Assembly: GCA_027317105.1 (NCBI GenBank)
Contig: DAHVFH010000174.1
Location: 1-41,278 of the forward strand
Direction: 5' to 3'
DNA length: 41,278 nucleotides
Source: Cytophagales bacterium
GTDB lineage: Bacteria > Bacteroidota > Bacteroidia > Cytophagales > Cyclobacteriaceae
Shown here: piece by piece, positions 25,167 through 34,047 of the stretch
How the letters are laid out: every line of letters begins with the position of its first letter
Position numbering within the stretch: the first letter of the stretch is position 1
The notes under the pieces: generated by a model
The model's database searches: none
Seen by the model: only the letters and a program-made list of their open reading frames with translations
Told to the model about the DNA's origin: nothing
Position numbers and translations under genes: made by a program

Positions 25167-26249
25167 ATGGAATTGAAATTTGTCACACTCAACTCAGTGC
25201 ATGAGAACCTTGGCGCCAAGATGGTGCCCTTTGCCGGTTACAACATGCCCGTGCGCTATTCGTCTGATATTGAAGAACACATGACCGTACGCAACGGTGT
25301 GGGTGTATTTGATGTAAGCCACATGGGTGAATTTACCTTAAAGGGAACTAACGCCCTGGAGTTGATCCAACGTGTAACCAGCAACGATGCGAGCAAACTT
25401 GTGGACGGCCAAGCGCAATATTCCTGTCTGCCGAACGAAACGGGCGGAATTGTTGATGACCTGATCGTTTATAAAATCAAAGACAATGATTACCTCTTGG
25501 TGGTAAATGCCTCCAACATTGAAAAAGACTGGAACTGGATTTCAAAATTCAATAGTAAAGGTGTGGAGATGAAGAACATCTCCGATGACATTTGCTTGTT
25601 TGCCGTGCAAGGACCGAAGGCGGTTGGGATATTGCAGAAGCTAACGAAGACTGATTTGTCTTCCATTAAATATTATCACTTTGCAATCGGTGAGTTTGCC
25701 GAAGTGCAAGATGTGGTGATGAGCAACACTGGCTATACGGGAGCGGGCGGTTTTGAAATTTATGTAAGCAAAGCATCGGCAGAGAAAGTGTGGAACGCCA
25801 TTTTTGAGGCAGGTAAGGGTGTGAACATCAAACCCATCGGCCTTGGTGCGCGCGATACGTTGAGATTGGAGATGGGCTTCTGTCTTTATGGGAATGATAT
25901 TGATGACACCACTTCTCCACTCGAAGGCGGTTTGGGTTGGATCACAAAGTTCACAAAGGAATTCACCAATTCGGCAAACCTAAAGATGCAAAAGGAAGCG
26001 GGTGTTACCCGTAAATTGGTAGGCTTTAAGATGATCGACAAAGGCATTCCTCGTCACGATTATCCGATCAAAGATGCAGCCGGAAACGTAATTGGCAAAG
26101 TAACCTCTGGAACACAATCCCCCGTGTTGAGCATTGGCATTGGTTTGGGCTATGTTACTACTCCTAACGCATCCGCAGGATCAGAGATTTTTATTGAGGT
26201 GAGGGGAAAGGCATTGAAGGCTGTGGTGAGCAAGATGCCATTAGTCTGA
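25167..26249 (+). CDS. gcvT: Glycine cleavage system T protein (aminomethyltransferase)
   Basis: 360 aa. The GcvT signature is clear throughout: GAKMVPFAGYNMPVRYSS, GVGVFDVSHMGEFTLKG, QYSCLPNETGGIVDDLIVYK, the folate-binding TGYTGAGGFEIYV, and GLGARDTLRLEMGFCLYGND in the second domain. The C-terminal GTQSPVLSIGIGLGYV block is complete. The enzyme transfers the methylene group from the H-protein aminomethyl arm to tetrahydrofolate, releasing ammonia. gcvH and gcvP are not nearby. It starts 19 bp after the toxin gene. Confidence 0.97.
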   Translation: MELKFVTLNSVHENLGAKMVPFAGYNMPVRYSSDIEEHMTVRNGVGVFDVSHMGEFTLKGTNALELIQRVTSNDASKLVDGQAQYSCLPNETGGIVDDLIVYKIKDNDYLLVVNASNIEKDWNWISKFNSKGVEMKNISDDICLFAVQGPKAVGILQKLTKTDLSSIKYYHFAIGEFAEVQDVVMSNTGYTGAGGFEIYVSKASAEKVWNAIFEAGKGVNIKPIGLGARDTLRLEMGFCLYGNDIDDTTSPLEGGLGWITKFTKEFTNSANLKMQKEAGVTRKLVGFKMIDKGIPRHDYPIKDAAGNVIGKVTSGTQSPVLSIGIGLGYVTTPNASAGSEIFIEVRGKALKAVVSKMPLV

Positions 26250-26380
26250 ACTTTGATTGATGGTATTTGTTTGATTCTTTGTTATAAATTCAACCCAAAA
26301 ACATGAAATAGTTTCAACATTATGCAAATCAGAGCTATCCGGATCATCATGGAAATCATATCTATCTAAGTTTAGACTTT

Positions 26381-27082
26381 ATGAAAACAATTGACGTTTG
26401 CTTAAGCCCTGAACTCTTGCACTTATACGATCTGGAAGACCGCACTATCGTGGTGGTGGATATCCTTCGCGCAACTTCGTGCATGGTCACTGCTTTTGCA
26501 CATGGTGTGGAGAGCATTACACCAATCGCGAATCTGGAAGAATGTTTAAGAATGAAAGCGAAAGGCTATGTCACTTCTGGTGAGCGCGATGGAAAGAAAG
26601 TAGATGGTTTCGATAAAGGAAATTCTCCATTTGAATATATGGATGGAGACTTGCGTGGCCTAAAGCTGGCCTTTACCACAACCAATGGCACGCTCGCGAT
26701 TGAGAAATCGAAAGGGGCAAAGGAAGTGATTATTGGTTCTTTCTTGAATTTGTCTTCTGTGGTTCGCTATTTACTTCTGGGTGAAAACAATATTCTCATT
26801 GTTTGCGCGGGCTGGAAGGGGAGGGTCAACCTTGAAGACACGTTGTTTGCAGGAGCGGTGGTTGAAAAACTGAAAGATTATCTTGGTTGGGATTGCGATG
26901 CGCCATTAGCGGCACAGCATTTATACAATCTTGCTAAAGGAGACATGGTTAAATTCTTGGATTCCTCTTCTCATGTGAAACGGTTGAGCCGTTTGAATAT
27001 CAGCAAAGACATCGAATTCTGTGTCACGCCAGACCAGTACAAAGTAATTCCTCGATTGAAAAACGGAGTGCTGTTAGCGTAA
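26381..27082 (+). CDS. comB: 2-phosphosulfolactate phosphatase family protein
   Basis: 233 aa. The ComB signature is visible: VVVDILRATSCMVTAFAHG, GYVTSGERDGKKVDGFDKGNSPFEY, LAFTTTNGTLAIEKSKGA and CAGWKGRVNLEDTLFAGA. In methanogens ComB removes phosphate from (R)-2-phospho-3-sulfolactate during coenzyme M synthesis. Bacteria with ComB but no coenzyme M occur widely; in this phylum a link to sulfolactate or sulfonolipid metabolism is possible but unproven. No ComA or ComC homologue is nearby. It lies 131 bp downstream of gcvT. Confidence 0.92.
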   Translation: MKTIDVCLSPELLHLYDLEDRTIVVVDILRATSCMVTAFAHGVESITPIANLEECLRMKAKGYVTSGERDGKKVDGFDKGNSPFEYMDGDLRGLKLAFTTTNGTLAIEKSKGAKEVIIGSFLNLSSVVRYLLLGENNILIVCAGWKGRVNLEDTLFAGAVVEKLKDYLGWDCDAPLAAQHLYNLAKGDMVKFLDSSSHVKRLSRLNISKDIEFCVTPDQYKVIPRLKNGVLLA

Positions 27083-27123
27083 TTGATACTTCGAACTATT
27101 CTGTAATTCATATACAAGCTGAA

Positions 27124-28770
27124 TTATTTTCGTTGGTATACCATTTTTCCACCAACCAACGTGTTCACTACATTCACCTCACGTATTTTTTCCGGAGCAA
27201 TGGTGAAAATATTTTGATCAAGCACCACCAGGTCTGCAAGTTTTCCTTTTTCCAGGGAGCCTTTAATTTTTTCATCGAACGAAGAATAGGCAGCATCAAT
27301 GGTGTAGGCCTTTAATGCCTGCTCCACCGAAATCTTTTGTTCTGAAAACCATCCCTCCGGATTCTTGCCATCCAATGTTCTGCGCGTCACGGCTGCATAA
27401 ATTCCTTCAAGCGGAATAGCGGGAGCCACAGGCCAATCACTTCCAAAAACAACTTTTGTATTGGCGTCCATCAGAGACCTAAACGCATACGTGGTTTTGC
27501 ATCGTTCTTTCCCAATAATTTTCTCTGCCCATCGGCCATCGTCAATGGCATGATAAGGCTGCATACTTGCGATAACATCCAACTTGGCTAGTCGCGGGAT
27601 ATCTGAGGGTTGAATGTGTTGCAAATGTTCAATCCGGAAACGTCTGTCTCGCTCTCCATTTTCTTTTTCTGCCTTTTCAAAAATATTCAATAGACGGTTG
27701 ATGGCTTTATCGCCAATGGCATGAACCATCAACTGAAGCCCTGCTGAATCTGCCGACTTAATTCCTTTATACAATTTGTCTTCTGAAGTGATGAAGAACC
27801 CTGAATCCTTTGGAGAGTCGCTGTAAGGTTTAAAAAATGCAGCCGTATGTGAACCTAGCGCACCATCTACAAATGCTTTTAGGCAACCGATTTTTAACCA
27901 TTTATCTCCACTGCCTTGTGTATCAATTTTATTCTTCAATTCCTTCCATAGGTCGAGTGGCATGCCTGTATAAACCCGGGTGATCATTTTGTTGGCAGCG
28001 TGTGCCCTTTCGAAAGAAGAATTAAAGCCATACATGCTATGCGCACTGGTCACGCCATGTTCAGCCAGATAATCCATGGCCGCCTGTAGCGCGTTATCCT
28101 CCGATTCTTCAGAAGGTGCCGGCACCGCCTTGTTGATCAGGTCTGTGGCGTTGTCTTTGAAGATTCCGGTCACGCGCCCCGTTCTATCTTTAACAATAGC
28201 ACCTCCAATAACCTGCTTCACATCGTTGCTGATGCCTGCGGCTTTTAAGGCGGCACTATTGGCCAACGACATGTGGCCATCGAGTCGGTTAACCCAAACC
28301 GGGTTGTTTGGCGTGATGGCGTCAATCCAATTTCGATCGGGCAATTCACCGCCCCAGTTTTCGTGGTCCCAGTTTCCCCCCATAATCCAGGTGCCGGGTT
28401 TGAGGGTCATTGCGAAGTCACCGATGCGTTGGACAAATTCTTCTTTCGATTTGGCATCGCGTAATTGCACTGACGACAAGGCAAACCCGGCTTCCACAAA
28501 ATGAGTGTGCGTATCAATAAATCCTGGAAGGATCAATTGTGCGGTGTCAAATCGGGTAAGGTCAGTTTTGTCTCCCTTCCATTTCATGATTTCAATTTCA
28601 CTTCCGATCGCCACCAGTGTGTCGCCTTGAATGGCCAAGGCTTGTGCCCACGGTTGTTGTTGGTTGGCGGTCCAGATTTTCCCGATGATGATTTGGTCAG
28701 CCGGCTGCTTTTTTTCTGTACACGAAAAAAGAAGAAATGCCAACGCTGGAAATAACAGAAGTCGTTTCAT
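27124..28770 (-). CDS. YtcJ-like amidohydrolase lipoprotein
   Basis: 548 aa. Lipoprotein signal with Cys17 (LLFSC). Amidohydrolase-superfamily features are the N-terminal beta unit (IIIGKIWTANQQ), H88-T-H90 in LPGFIDTHTHF, HAIGDKAINRLL, RIEHLQHIQPSDI and GSDWPV near the C-terminal metal site, then KGSLEKGKLADLVVLD. The YtcJ group hydrolyses amide or ester-like substrates that are mostly unknown. Being lipidated, it probably works in the periplasm. It is translationally coupled to the MazG-like gene: the ATG overlaps that gene's TGA by four bases (ATGA). Confidence 0.88.
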   Translation of the reverse strand: MKRLLLFPALAFLLFSCTEKKQPADQIIIGKIWTANQQQPWAQALAIQGDTLVAIGSEIEIMKWKGDKTDLTRFDTAQLILPGFIDTHTHFVEAGFALSSVQLRDAKSKEEFVQRIGDFAMTLKPGTWIMGGNWDHENWGGELPDRNWIDAITPNNPVWVNRLDGHMSLANSAALKAAGISNDVKQVIGGAIVKDRTGRVTGIFKDNATDLINKAVPAPSEESEDNALQAAMDYLAEHGVTSAHSMYGFNSSFERAHAANKMITRVYTGMPLDLWKELKNKIDTQGSGDKWLKIGCLKAFVDGALGSHTAAFFKPYSDSPKDSGFFITSEDKLYKGIKSADSAGLQLMVHAIGDKAINRLLNIFEKAEKENGERDRRFRIEHLQHIQPSDIPRLAKLDVIASMQPYHAIDDGRWAEKIIGKERCKTTYAFRSLMDANTKVVFGSDWPVAPAIPLEGIYAAVTRRTLDGKNPEGWFSEQKISVEQALKAYTIDAAYSSFDEKIKGSLEKGKLADLVVLDQNIFTIAPEKIREVNVVNTLVGGKMVYQRK

Positions 28771-29093
28771 TTTAATTTCGAATTTTGATGATGGCGATCT
28801 TTATCCCGAAGGGTTTTCTTTTCGATATTTTTTTCAAAAGCCTTAGTCAAATCTACTCCGGTTTGGTTAGCCAAACAAATCAGTACCCACAGCACATCGG
28901 CCATCTCATCACCCAGATCTTTATTTTTGTCAGATTCTTTTTCAGATTGCTCGCCATAGCGTCTGGCGATAATGCGCGCCATCTCACCAACTTCTTCCGT
29001 AAGAATTGTCAGGTTAGTAAGTTCATTGAAATAACGAACGCCATAGGTTTTAATCCATTGATCGACTTGGGTTTGTGCTTCCTGGATAGACAT
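28767..29093 (-). CDS. MazG-like nucleotide pyrophosphohydrolase
   Basis: 108 aa, a single all-alpha NTP pyrophosphohydrolase domain. The metal-binding pattern is E34-VGE37 followed by E63-MAD66 (LGDEMADVLWVLICLANQTG). Such enzymes hydrolyse (d)NTPs to monophosphates as a housecleaning activity. The length fits the short MazG/RS21-C6 type. It overlaps the downstream amidohydrolase start by four bases, although their functions have no obvious link. Confidence 0.9.
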   Translation of the reverse strand: MSIQEAQTQVDQWIKTYGVRYFNELTNLTILTEEVGEMARIIARRYGEQSEKESDKNKDLGDEMADVLWVLICLANQTGVDLTKAFEKNIEKKTLRDKDRHHQNSKLK

Positions 29094-29198
29094 CAGCTTA
29101 TAAGAATTTAGTGGTAAGACAAATTACGTTTTTATTCTTAATTGAAATAATTGTAAAGCTTATGTCATGCGCCTTGATACGTAAGTCAGCGTATTGGC

Positions 29199-30299
29199 CT
29201 AAACCTTAAAGAAAACTCCATGCTTAAATAGAAACTGGCACATTTTCCATTCGAGCGTGAAGATTACCAGTGAAGTGATGATGGCCATCAAACTAGCTGG
29301 CACGTTGATTATTCCCATCAGCCCATTAGTGATTGCACCGATGTAGCCATTGAACCATCGACTGGCCACAATTTCAATGAAGAGATAAATGAATAATGAA
29401 TTCATGCCGACAATTGTAAAAAACTGTAAATGCTTTCGGTGATCTTTTATGTCGATCCACCAATAGGATAATCCCAATCCAAACAGGCACCATCCTCCGG
29501 AAGCAAAAACAAACGAACTAGTAGCTATCCGTTTAATAATTGGAGTGATTGAGATATCCATTGAATAGCCAATTGCCAAACAGACTAGACCGGTTAGCAT
29601 CAGCCATTTCATTTTTTCGTTTTCCAATTTTTGAGTGAGCAATAATTTTCCGGCCAGCACTCCCCAGATGGTGTGTGCTGCCGTGGGGATGCAATTGATG
29701 GCTACCCAACCGCCACTATTTATCTTGTTCATTAGCAGTAAGTCCACGTAGTTTCCAAAATTATGTTGGTCGGCAAAAGGCTGATCAAACCCAGGGATGC
29801 GCGTGTACCGGTAGAGTATTTCCGTAAGGATCAATAACCCAATGCTAAAAACAATTTGTGAGGAATAGCTCCATCGGTAAATCAAAAATGCCACCAGCGT
29901 GGTAAATGATAATTGCGTAAGTACATCCCATAATTCAAAGGACAGACTTTGAGGACGAACGGCATAGTCCAACACGCCCCAAAAAAATAACCATCCTGAA
30001 CGTTTGAGTGTCTTTAAAAAAGACTGCCGCCAGGTCATTCCTTTTTGTTGTTGGCTATGAAGGGAGTAAGCCATTGCAGTGCCGGCCATAAACATAAAGC
30101 CCGGTTGGATCAAATCCCAAAAGCGCAAGCCATTCCAGGGATGATGAAAGAATTGAGAAAATATAAAATGGATTTTGCTTCCTTCACTTAGTTCTAATAA
30201 ATGCTCATAAAGTTGAGTGCTTTCCAACACCAGAAAGATCATGATAAGCCCACGCATAAAATCGAGGGAGAGGAGGCGTGGAGGGTTGGGAAGTGTCAT
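29199..30299 (-). CDS. HGSNAT/NagX-like membrane acyltransferase (DUF5009-type)
   Basis: 366 aa with about ten hydrophobic segments. The N-terminal RLLSLDFMRGLIMIFLVLES and FWDLIQPGFMFMAGTAMAYS match the heparan-alpha-glucosaminide N-acetyltransferase (HGSNAT) / NagX / DUF5009 group, and the later NCIPTAAHTIWGVLAGKLL matches its second half. These proteins move acetyl groups across the membrane onto amino sugars. The gene starts 8 bp after the VanX-type dipeptidase stop, so the two are probably one operon; a common role in cell-wall sugar-peptide salvage is plausible. Confidence 0.85.
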   Translation of the reverse strand: MTLPNPPRLLSLDFMRGLIMIFLVLESTQLYEHLLELSEGSKIHFIFSQFFHHPWNGLRFWDLIQPGFMFMAGTAMAYSLHSQQQKGMTWRQSFLKTLKRSGWLFFWGVLDYAVRPQSLSFELWDVLTQLSFTTLVAFLIYRWSYSSQIVFSIGLLILTEILYRYTRIPGFDQPFADQHNFGNYVDLLLMNKINSGGWVAINCIPTAAHTIWGVLAGKLLLTQKLENEKMKWLMLTGLVCLAIGYSMDISITPIIKRIATSSFVFASGGWCLFGLGLSYWWIDIKDHRKHLQFFTIVGMNSLFIYLFIEIVASRWFNGYIGAITNGLMGIINVPASLMAIITSLVIFTLEWKMCQFLFKHGVFFKV

Positions 30300-30307
30300 A
30301 TATGGTA

Positions 30308-30997
30308 TTAACGTCTCTTGATTTTTTCCAACTCAACAAAATCAATATTCATGACGTCAAACCTTTCCCAGCCCACAAAATCAAAATGCCACCATTCTGT
30401 CTGGTACACTTTAAAGCCATTCTTTTCCATCACGGAAATTAACGTGTCGCGGTTTTTTCTGACAATTGGATCAAGAATTGGAGTCGAAGGCCACGGTTCT
30501 TTTTGCATCGCATCATAACCACTCGGCATCTTTAATTCTAGCTTTGTTTTCAGATCAACAATCGTCATGTCGACTGCACAGCCGCGATTGTGCCGTGAAC
30601 CTTTGTAAGGGCTGGCCACGTAAGTAGTGTCGCCTTTCATGATCTCGTAAAATTTTACAGTAGCAGAATAAGGACGAAAGCCATCATAGATTTTGATCGC
30701 ATAGCCTCGCTGATTAAAATCGGCTTGAGCAGCCTTCAAGGCCTCGGCTACTGGTTTGCGTGCGTAGGCTTTTGCCAGTGTGTATATTTTTTCTCCTGTG
30801 AAATTATTTTTTGTGGCGTAGCGAATATCCAATACAATACCCGGAATAAATCTTTCAAGATCAACCAATTCTGTTTCAGGATTAGTTTTCAGTATAGCAT
30901 TATACTGCGCCTTGGTAACTGGATTGATGCCATAGTTGGTTTGTCCGTTAAGCTGAAGGGTACTCGTTGTGAATAACAGGATAATGGGTATTCTCAT
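30308..30997 (-). CDS. ddpX: D-alanyl-D-alanine dipeptidase (VanX/DdpX type, M15D), exported
   Basis: 229 aa from ATG 30997; the in-frame TTG at 31027 would add ten residues before a good signal peptide (MRIPIILLFTTSTLQLNGQT), so the later start is preferred. Peptidase M15D motifs are complete: IYDGFRPYSATV, the zinc site SRHNRGCAVDMT (His and Asp ligands), and EWWHFDFVGWE with the catalytic Glu and third ligand His. The enzyme cleaves D-Ala-D-Ala; in the absence of vanH and vanA genes the role is cell-wall peptide salvage and not glycopeptide resistance. The acyltransferase gene follows 8 bp downstream. Confidence 0.92.
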   Translation of the reverse strand: MRIPIILLFTTSTLQLNGQTNYGINPVTKAQYNAILKTNPETELVDLERFIPGIVLDIRYATKNNFTGEKIYTLAKAYARKPVAEALKAAQADFNQRGYAIKIYDGFRPYSATVKFYEIMKGDTTYVASPYKGSRHNRGCAVDMTIVDLKTKLELKMPSGYDAMQKEPWPSTPILDPIVRKNRDTLISVMEKNGFKVYQTEWWHFDFVGWERFDVMNIDFVELEKIKRR

Positions 30998-31156
30998 CGG
31001 TTGATCTTTCTTCGACAATTTAATCAATACAAACTAAAATCTTTTATTTCATCAAATATTCTACGTGTCGGAACCCTTCCATTAGTTGACAAAAAGATCA
31101 CCCGGCTCTTTCTTTTTTCATTCAGCTTTTATTAGCTTTAAGCTATTGAAGGCATG

Positions 31157-31224
31157 ACGCGAAGAAACGTTTACACTTACCAGATCTTAAATTACTGTAA
31201 GGGACGTGTCTTCGCGTTTTTTTT
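31157..31224 (+). promoter_or_regulatory. Nested hairpin with T-tract in the phoH leader (attenuator or small-RNA terminator)
   Basis: Three nested stems can be read: ACGCGAAGA / TCTTCGCGT (31157-31165 with 31209-31217, 9 bp, perfect), ACGT / ACGT (31067-type block at 31167-31170 with 31204-31207), and CTTAC / GTAAG (31176-31180 with 31197-31201), closing a 16-nt loop. Eight T residues (31217-31224) follow directly, and the phoH ATG is 18 bases further. On the plus strand this has the form of an intrinsic terminator, but no plus-strand gene lies upstream. It must be either a leader attenuator of phoH or the end of an unannotated small RNA. Confidence 0.65.
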
Positions 31225-31242
31225 AACCCCCCACATTACCCT

Positions 31243-32592
31243 ATGTCCAAATTGAATAAAGAAAAGGACAAGAAGATCTTCGTCCTCGACACTTCCGTTA
31301 TCATTTTCGAACACAATAGTATTCTCAACTTTGACGAACACGATATTGGGATTCCAATAACCGTACTCGAAGAACTGGATAATTTTAAGAAGGGCAACGA
31401 CACAAAAAATTTTGAAGCCCGCGAGTTCATTCGCTTGATCGACAAGCTGGCGAAAAATCAGATGCTCCATCAATGGAATCCTATTAACGGAAAAGGAAAA
31501 GGAAATTTCAAAGTGGTGATGGATACGGGAGGGACTGAACATGCAGACGCAAATAAAGTCTTTAACGAAGAAAAGCCTGATCACCGTATACTGAATGCTG
31601 CCCTTCTATTGCAAAAAGAGGAACGGGGCAGAAAGGTAACCTTGGTGAGTAAAGATATTAATCTGAGACTCAAAGCGAAGGCGTTGGGTCTTCATGCGGA
31701 AGATTATACCACTGGCAAAATTCAAAATATTAGTTCGCTGCATACAGGACGCACAATCGTTGAAAATGCAGATTCTGATGCGATTGACCTAATTTACGAG
31801 AAAGGATATTGTCCCCCTGAAGAAGTGCTTGGCAAGGATAAGCCAATGAAAAACCACTACTTCATTTTAAAAAACGGAAAGAAATCGGTGCTTGCCTTTT
31901 ACAATTCAGCCAATGGTATGGTGGAGCAGGTGGAGAAACGAAATGCTTATGGAATCAAACCACGAAATGCGGAGCAGGCTTTCGCAATTCATGCGGTCTT
32001 AAAGCCGGAAATTAAATTGGTATCCATGCAAGGTGTGGCGGGTACTGGCAAGACCTTGATTGCACTGGCGGCCGCTCTGGAACAAAAGCGAGAATATAAG
32101 CAGATTTATTTAGCTCGTCCGATCGTCCCATTAAGTAATAAAGACATTGGATTTTTGCCGGGTGACATCAAATCAAAATTAAATCCGTACATGGAACCGC
32201 TTTGGGATAATTTGAAGTTCATTCAAAATCAATATAGCGAAAGCGACAAGGAATATTCAAGGATTACGGAAATGGTAACGAATGAAAAATTGGTAATTAC
32301 CCCCTTGGCCTACATTCGAGGAAGAAGCCTGTCCAACATTTGTTTTATCGTGGATGAAGCCCAAAATCTGACACCGCACGAAGTGAAAACGATCATCACC
32401 CGGGCCGGAGAGAACACTAAAATTATTTTTACGGGTGACATCCACCAAATTGATACACCTTATTTGGATTCGCAAAGCAACGGACTTTCTTATTTAATCG
32501 ATCGACTGAAAGACCATGAGCTCTATGCGCACATCACACTCGAAAGGGGAGAAAGAAGTGAATTAGCCAACTTGGCCAATGAACTCTTATAG
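31243..32592 (+). CDS. PIN-PhoH family ATPase / ribonuclease
   Basis: 449 aa. N-terminal PIN domain (about 10-150) beginning KIFVLDTSVI with the catalytic D16, plus further acidic residues (TVLEELDNFKKG; HRILNAALLLQ). The C-terminal PhoH domain has Walker A G264-VAGTGK270-T and Walker B FIVD371-E372-AQN, then IIFTGDIHQIDTPYLD. PIN-PhoH fusions (PhoH2/YlaK type) couple an ATP-driven RNA helicase-like motor with an endonuclease; the cellular role is not settled. The length is normal. A strong leader hairpin ends 18 bases before its start. Confidence 0.93.
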   Translation: MSKLNKEKDKKIFVLDTSVIIFEHNSILNFDEHDIGIPITVLEELDNFKKGNDTKNFEAREFIRLIDKLAKNQMLHQWNPINGKGKGNFKVVMDTGGTEHADANKVFNEEKPDHRILNAALLLQKEERGRKVTLVSKDINLRLKAKALGLHAEDYTTGKIQNISSLHTGRTIVENADSDAIDLIYEKGYCPPEEVLGKDKPMKNHYFILKNGKKSVLAFYNSANGMVEQVEKRNAYGIKPRNAEQAFAIHAVLKPEIKLVSMQGVAGTGKTLIALAAALEQKREYKQIYLARPIVPLSNKDIGFLPGDIKSKLNPYMEPLWDNLKFIQNQYSESDKEYSRITEMVTNEKLVITPLAYIRGRSLSNICFIVDEAQNLTPHEVKTIITRAGENTKIIFTGDIHQIDTPYLDSQSNGLSYLIDRLKDHELYAHITLERGERSELANLANELL

Positions 32593-32855
32593 CATCAAAT
32601 CAGGTAACCTAAGGTTGCAAGATTTAGGTGTAATATGATGGATTTTGTTACGTTTAGAGCCCGCTAACTCTATATTGGTCTATAAGCCTCGTTACGGCCG
32701 GGAAATTCGCTTGTAAGATTTATCATTCCGAGTTTAGATTCCGGATGTATTCGACCTTTAAAGACGGATTCTTATCCCTACTTTTTGTACTGACTTTAGT
32801 AAGTCAATTACTTCAGGTTTCTTTGGGGTATTAAACTCAAAAACAAAGAAATATT
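32593..32855. other. Intergenic region between phoH and the 84-aa gene
   Basis: 263 bp with no convincing coding frame. The only structure I see is a short hairpin GACTT / AAGTC with a 4-nt loop near 32791-32804, without a T-tract. A weak -7-like TTTCTTTG (32818-32825) precedes the next gene. Confidence 0.4.
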
Positions 32856-33110
32856 ATGTTATTCAAATGGGGCTTTAAATATTTTTCACTGGCCAAACAA
32901 TTGGACTATTTGCGGAATCATGGAATTATGCTTGGATCACGGATGCGAAATGATCGCAAAGTTTTTCTTTACATGGTAAAAAGTTTTTTTGTAGAGGTAG
33001 TTTACAAAAACGACAGTATAGAGAAAGAACCCGAGCATCTTGAAATCTTTAATTCACTTAATAACCTTAACCACTATTTGGAAAAGGAATTTAAGACTTC
33101 GGTGTTTTGA
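32856..33110 (+). CDS. Small protein of unknown function, 84 aa
   Basis: 84 aa, no signal peptide or membrane segment. It is basic and aromatic in the first half (LFKWGFKYFSLAKQLDYLRNH) and acidic and helical in the second (SIEKEPEHLEIFNSLNNLNHYLEKEF). An Arg-rich turn (GSRMRNDRKVF) in the middle could contact nucleic acid or phosphate. I do not recognise a family. Codon pattern and isolation support a real gene. It converges with sucD; their stops are only six bases apart. Confidence 0.6.
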   Translation: MLFKWGFKYFSLAKQLDYLRNHGIMLGSRMRNDRKVFLYMVKSFFVEVVYKNDSIEKEPEHLEIFNSLNNLNHYLEKEFKTSVF

Positions 33111-33116
33111 GATAGA

Positions 33117-33992
33117 TTATTTCTTTAGCGCTTTTAGCATCGTCTCGCCAATGAGTGCAGGAGATTCCACCACATAGATACCGCACTCGCTCATTATCTT
33201 CATTTTAGCAGCGGCAGTATCTTCGGCCCCACCGATAATGGCACCCGCGTGCCCCATTCTTCTACCAGCTGGTGCGGTTTGCCCTGCGATAAACCCAACA
33301 ACAGGCTTTTTATTTCCGTTTTCTTTGATCCATCGTGCTGCCACGGGTTCATAGCTCCCCCCAATTTCTCCGATCATGACTATGCCTTCGGTCTCCGGAT
33401 CGTTCATCAATAATTCAATAGCATCTTTTGTGGGTGTGCCGATAATTGGATCCCCACCAATTCCTATGGCAGTTGTAATACCCAAACCAGCTTTCACAAT
33501 TTGATCAGCCGCCTCATAGGTGAGGGTGCCTGACTTGGAGACAATTCCGATTTTGCCTTTTTTGAAAACGAACCCTGGCATGATACCTACTTTCGCTTCT
33601 CCGGGTGTGATCACTCCCGGGCAATTCGGCCCAATTAATGTGGCATTATGATCCTTTACGTATTGTTTAGCGATCATCATGTCTTTAACGGGAATGCCTT
33701 CTGTGATGGCCACAATCACTTCAATACCCGCCTCGGCCGCTTCCATGATAGAATCGGCAGCGAATGCAGGGGGCACGAAAATAATTGAAACATCAGCTCC
33801 CGTTTTTTCTACAGCCTCTTTTACCGTGTTGAACACTGGCCGACCTAAATGAATCTGCCCCCCTTTTCCAGGGGTAACGCCACCTACTACATTGGTGCCA
33901 TATTCAATCATTTGCCCGGCATGGAAAGTACCTTCAGTTCCAGTGAACCCTTGGACAATAACCCTTGAATTTTTATTAACTAATACGCTCAT
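33117..33992 (-). CDS. sucD: Succinyl-CoA synthetase (succinate-CoA ligase) alpha subunit
   Basis: 291 aa from ATG 33992; a TTG two codons upstream (33998) is in frame, but the family starts MSVLVNKNSRVIVQGFTG as here. The N-terminal CoA-binding domain has GFTGTEGTFHAGQMIEYGT and VGGVTPGKGG. GPNCPGVITPGEAKVGIMPG follows. The phosphohistidine is H248 in GRRMGHAGAIIGG. The enzyme makes succinate and ATP (or GTP) from succinyl-CoA in the TCA cycle. sucC is not adjacent, a separation common in this phylum. Confidence 0.97.
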   Translation of the reverse strand: MSVLVNKNSRVIVQGFTGTEGTFHAGQMIEYGTNVVGGVTPGKGGQIHLGRPVFNTVKEAVEKTGADVSIIFVPPAFAADSIMEAAEAGIEVIVAITEGIPVKDMMIAKQYVKDHNATLIGPNCPGVITPGEAKVGIMPGFVFKKGKIGIVSKSGTLTYEAADQIVKAGLGITTAIGIGGDPIIGTPTKDAIELLMNDPETEGIVMIGEIGGSYEPVAARWIKENGNKKPVVGFIAGQTAPAGRRMGHAGAIIGGAEDTAAAKMKIMSECGIYVVESPALIGETMLKALKK

Positions 33993-34012
33993 ATCCAAAT
34001 TTGTTAGTGCAA

Positions 34013-34042
34013 CAAAATTAGGATAATTCTTCGGGCAGCCAA
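34013..34042 (-). promoter_or_regulatory. sucD promoter (TTG and TAATTTTG)
   Basis: On the minus strand TTG (34042-34040) is followed after 19 bases by TAATTTTG (34020-34013), both matching the Bacteroidota -33/-7 pattern. The -7 box ends 20 bases before the sucD ATG. The best-formed promoter that I can see in the window. Confidence 0.55.
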
Positions 34043-34047
34043 GAAAT

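Noticed and set aside
28076..28504. 142-codon open frame on the plus strand inside the amidohydrolase gene
   Set aside because: Antisense to a well-supported enzyme with intact motifs; no start context, signal or recognisable domain.
30308..30997. Vancomycin resistance (VanX)
   Set aside because: No vanH or vanA gene is near; the neighbour is an amino-sugar acyltransferase, so wall salvage is the simpler reading.
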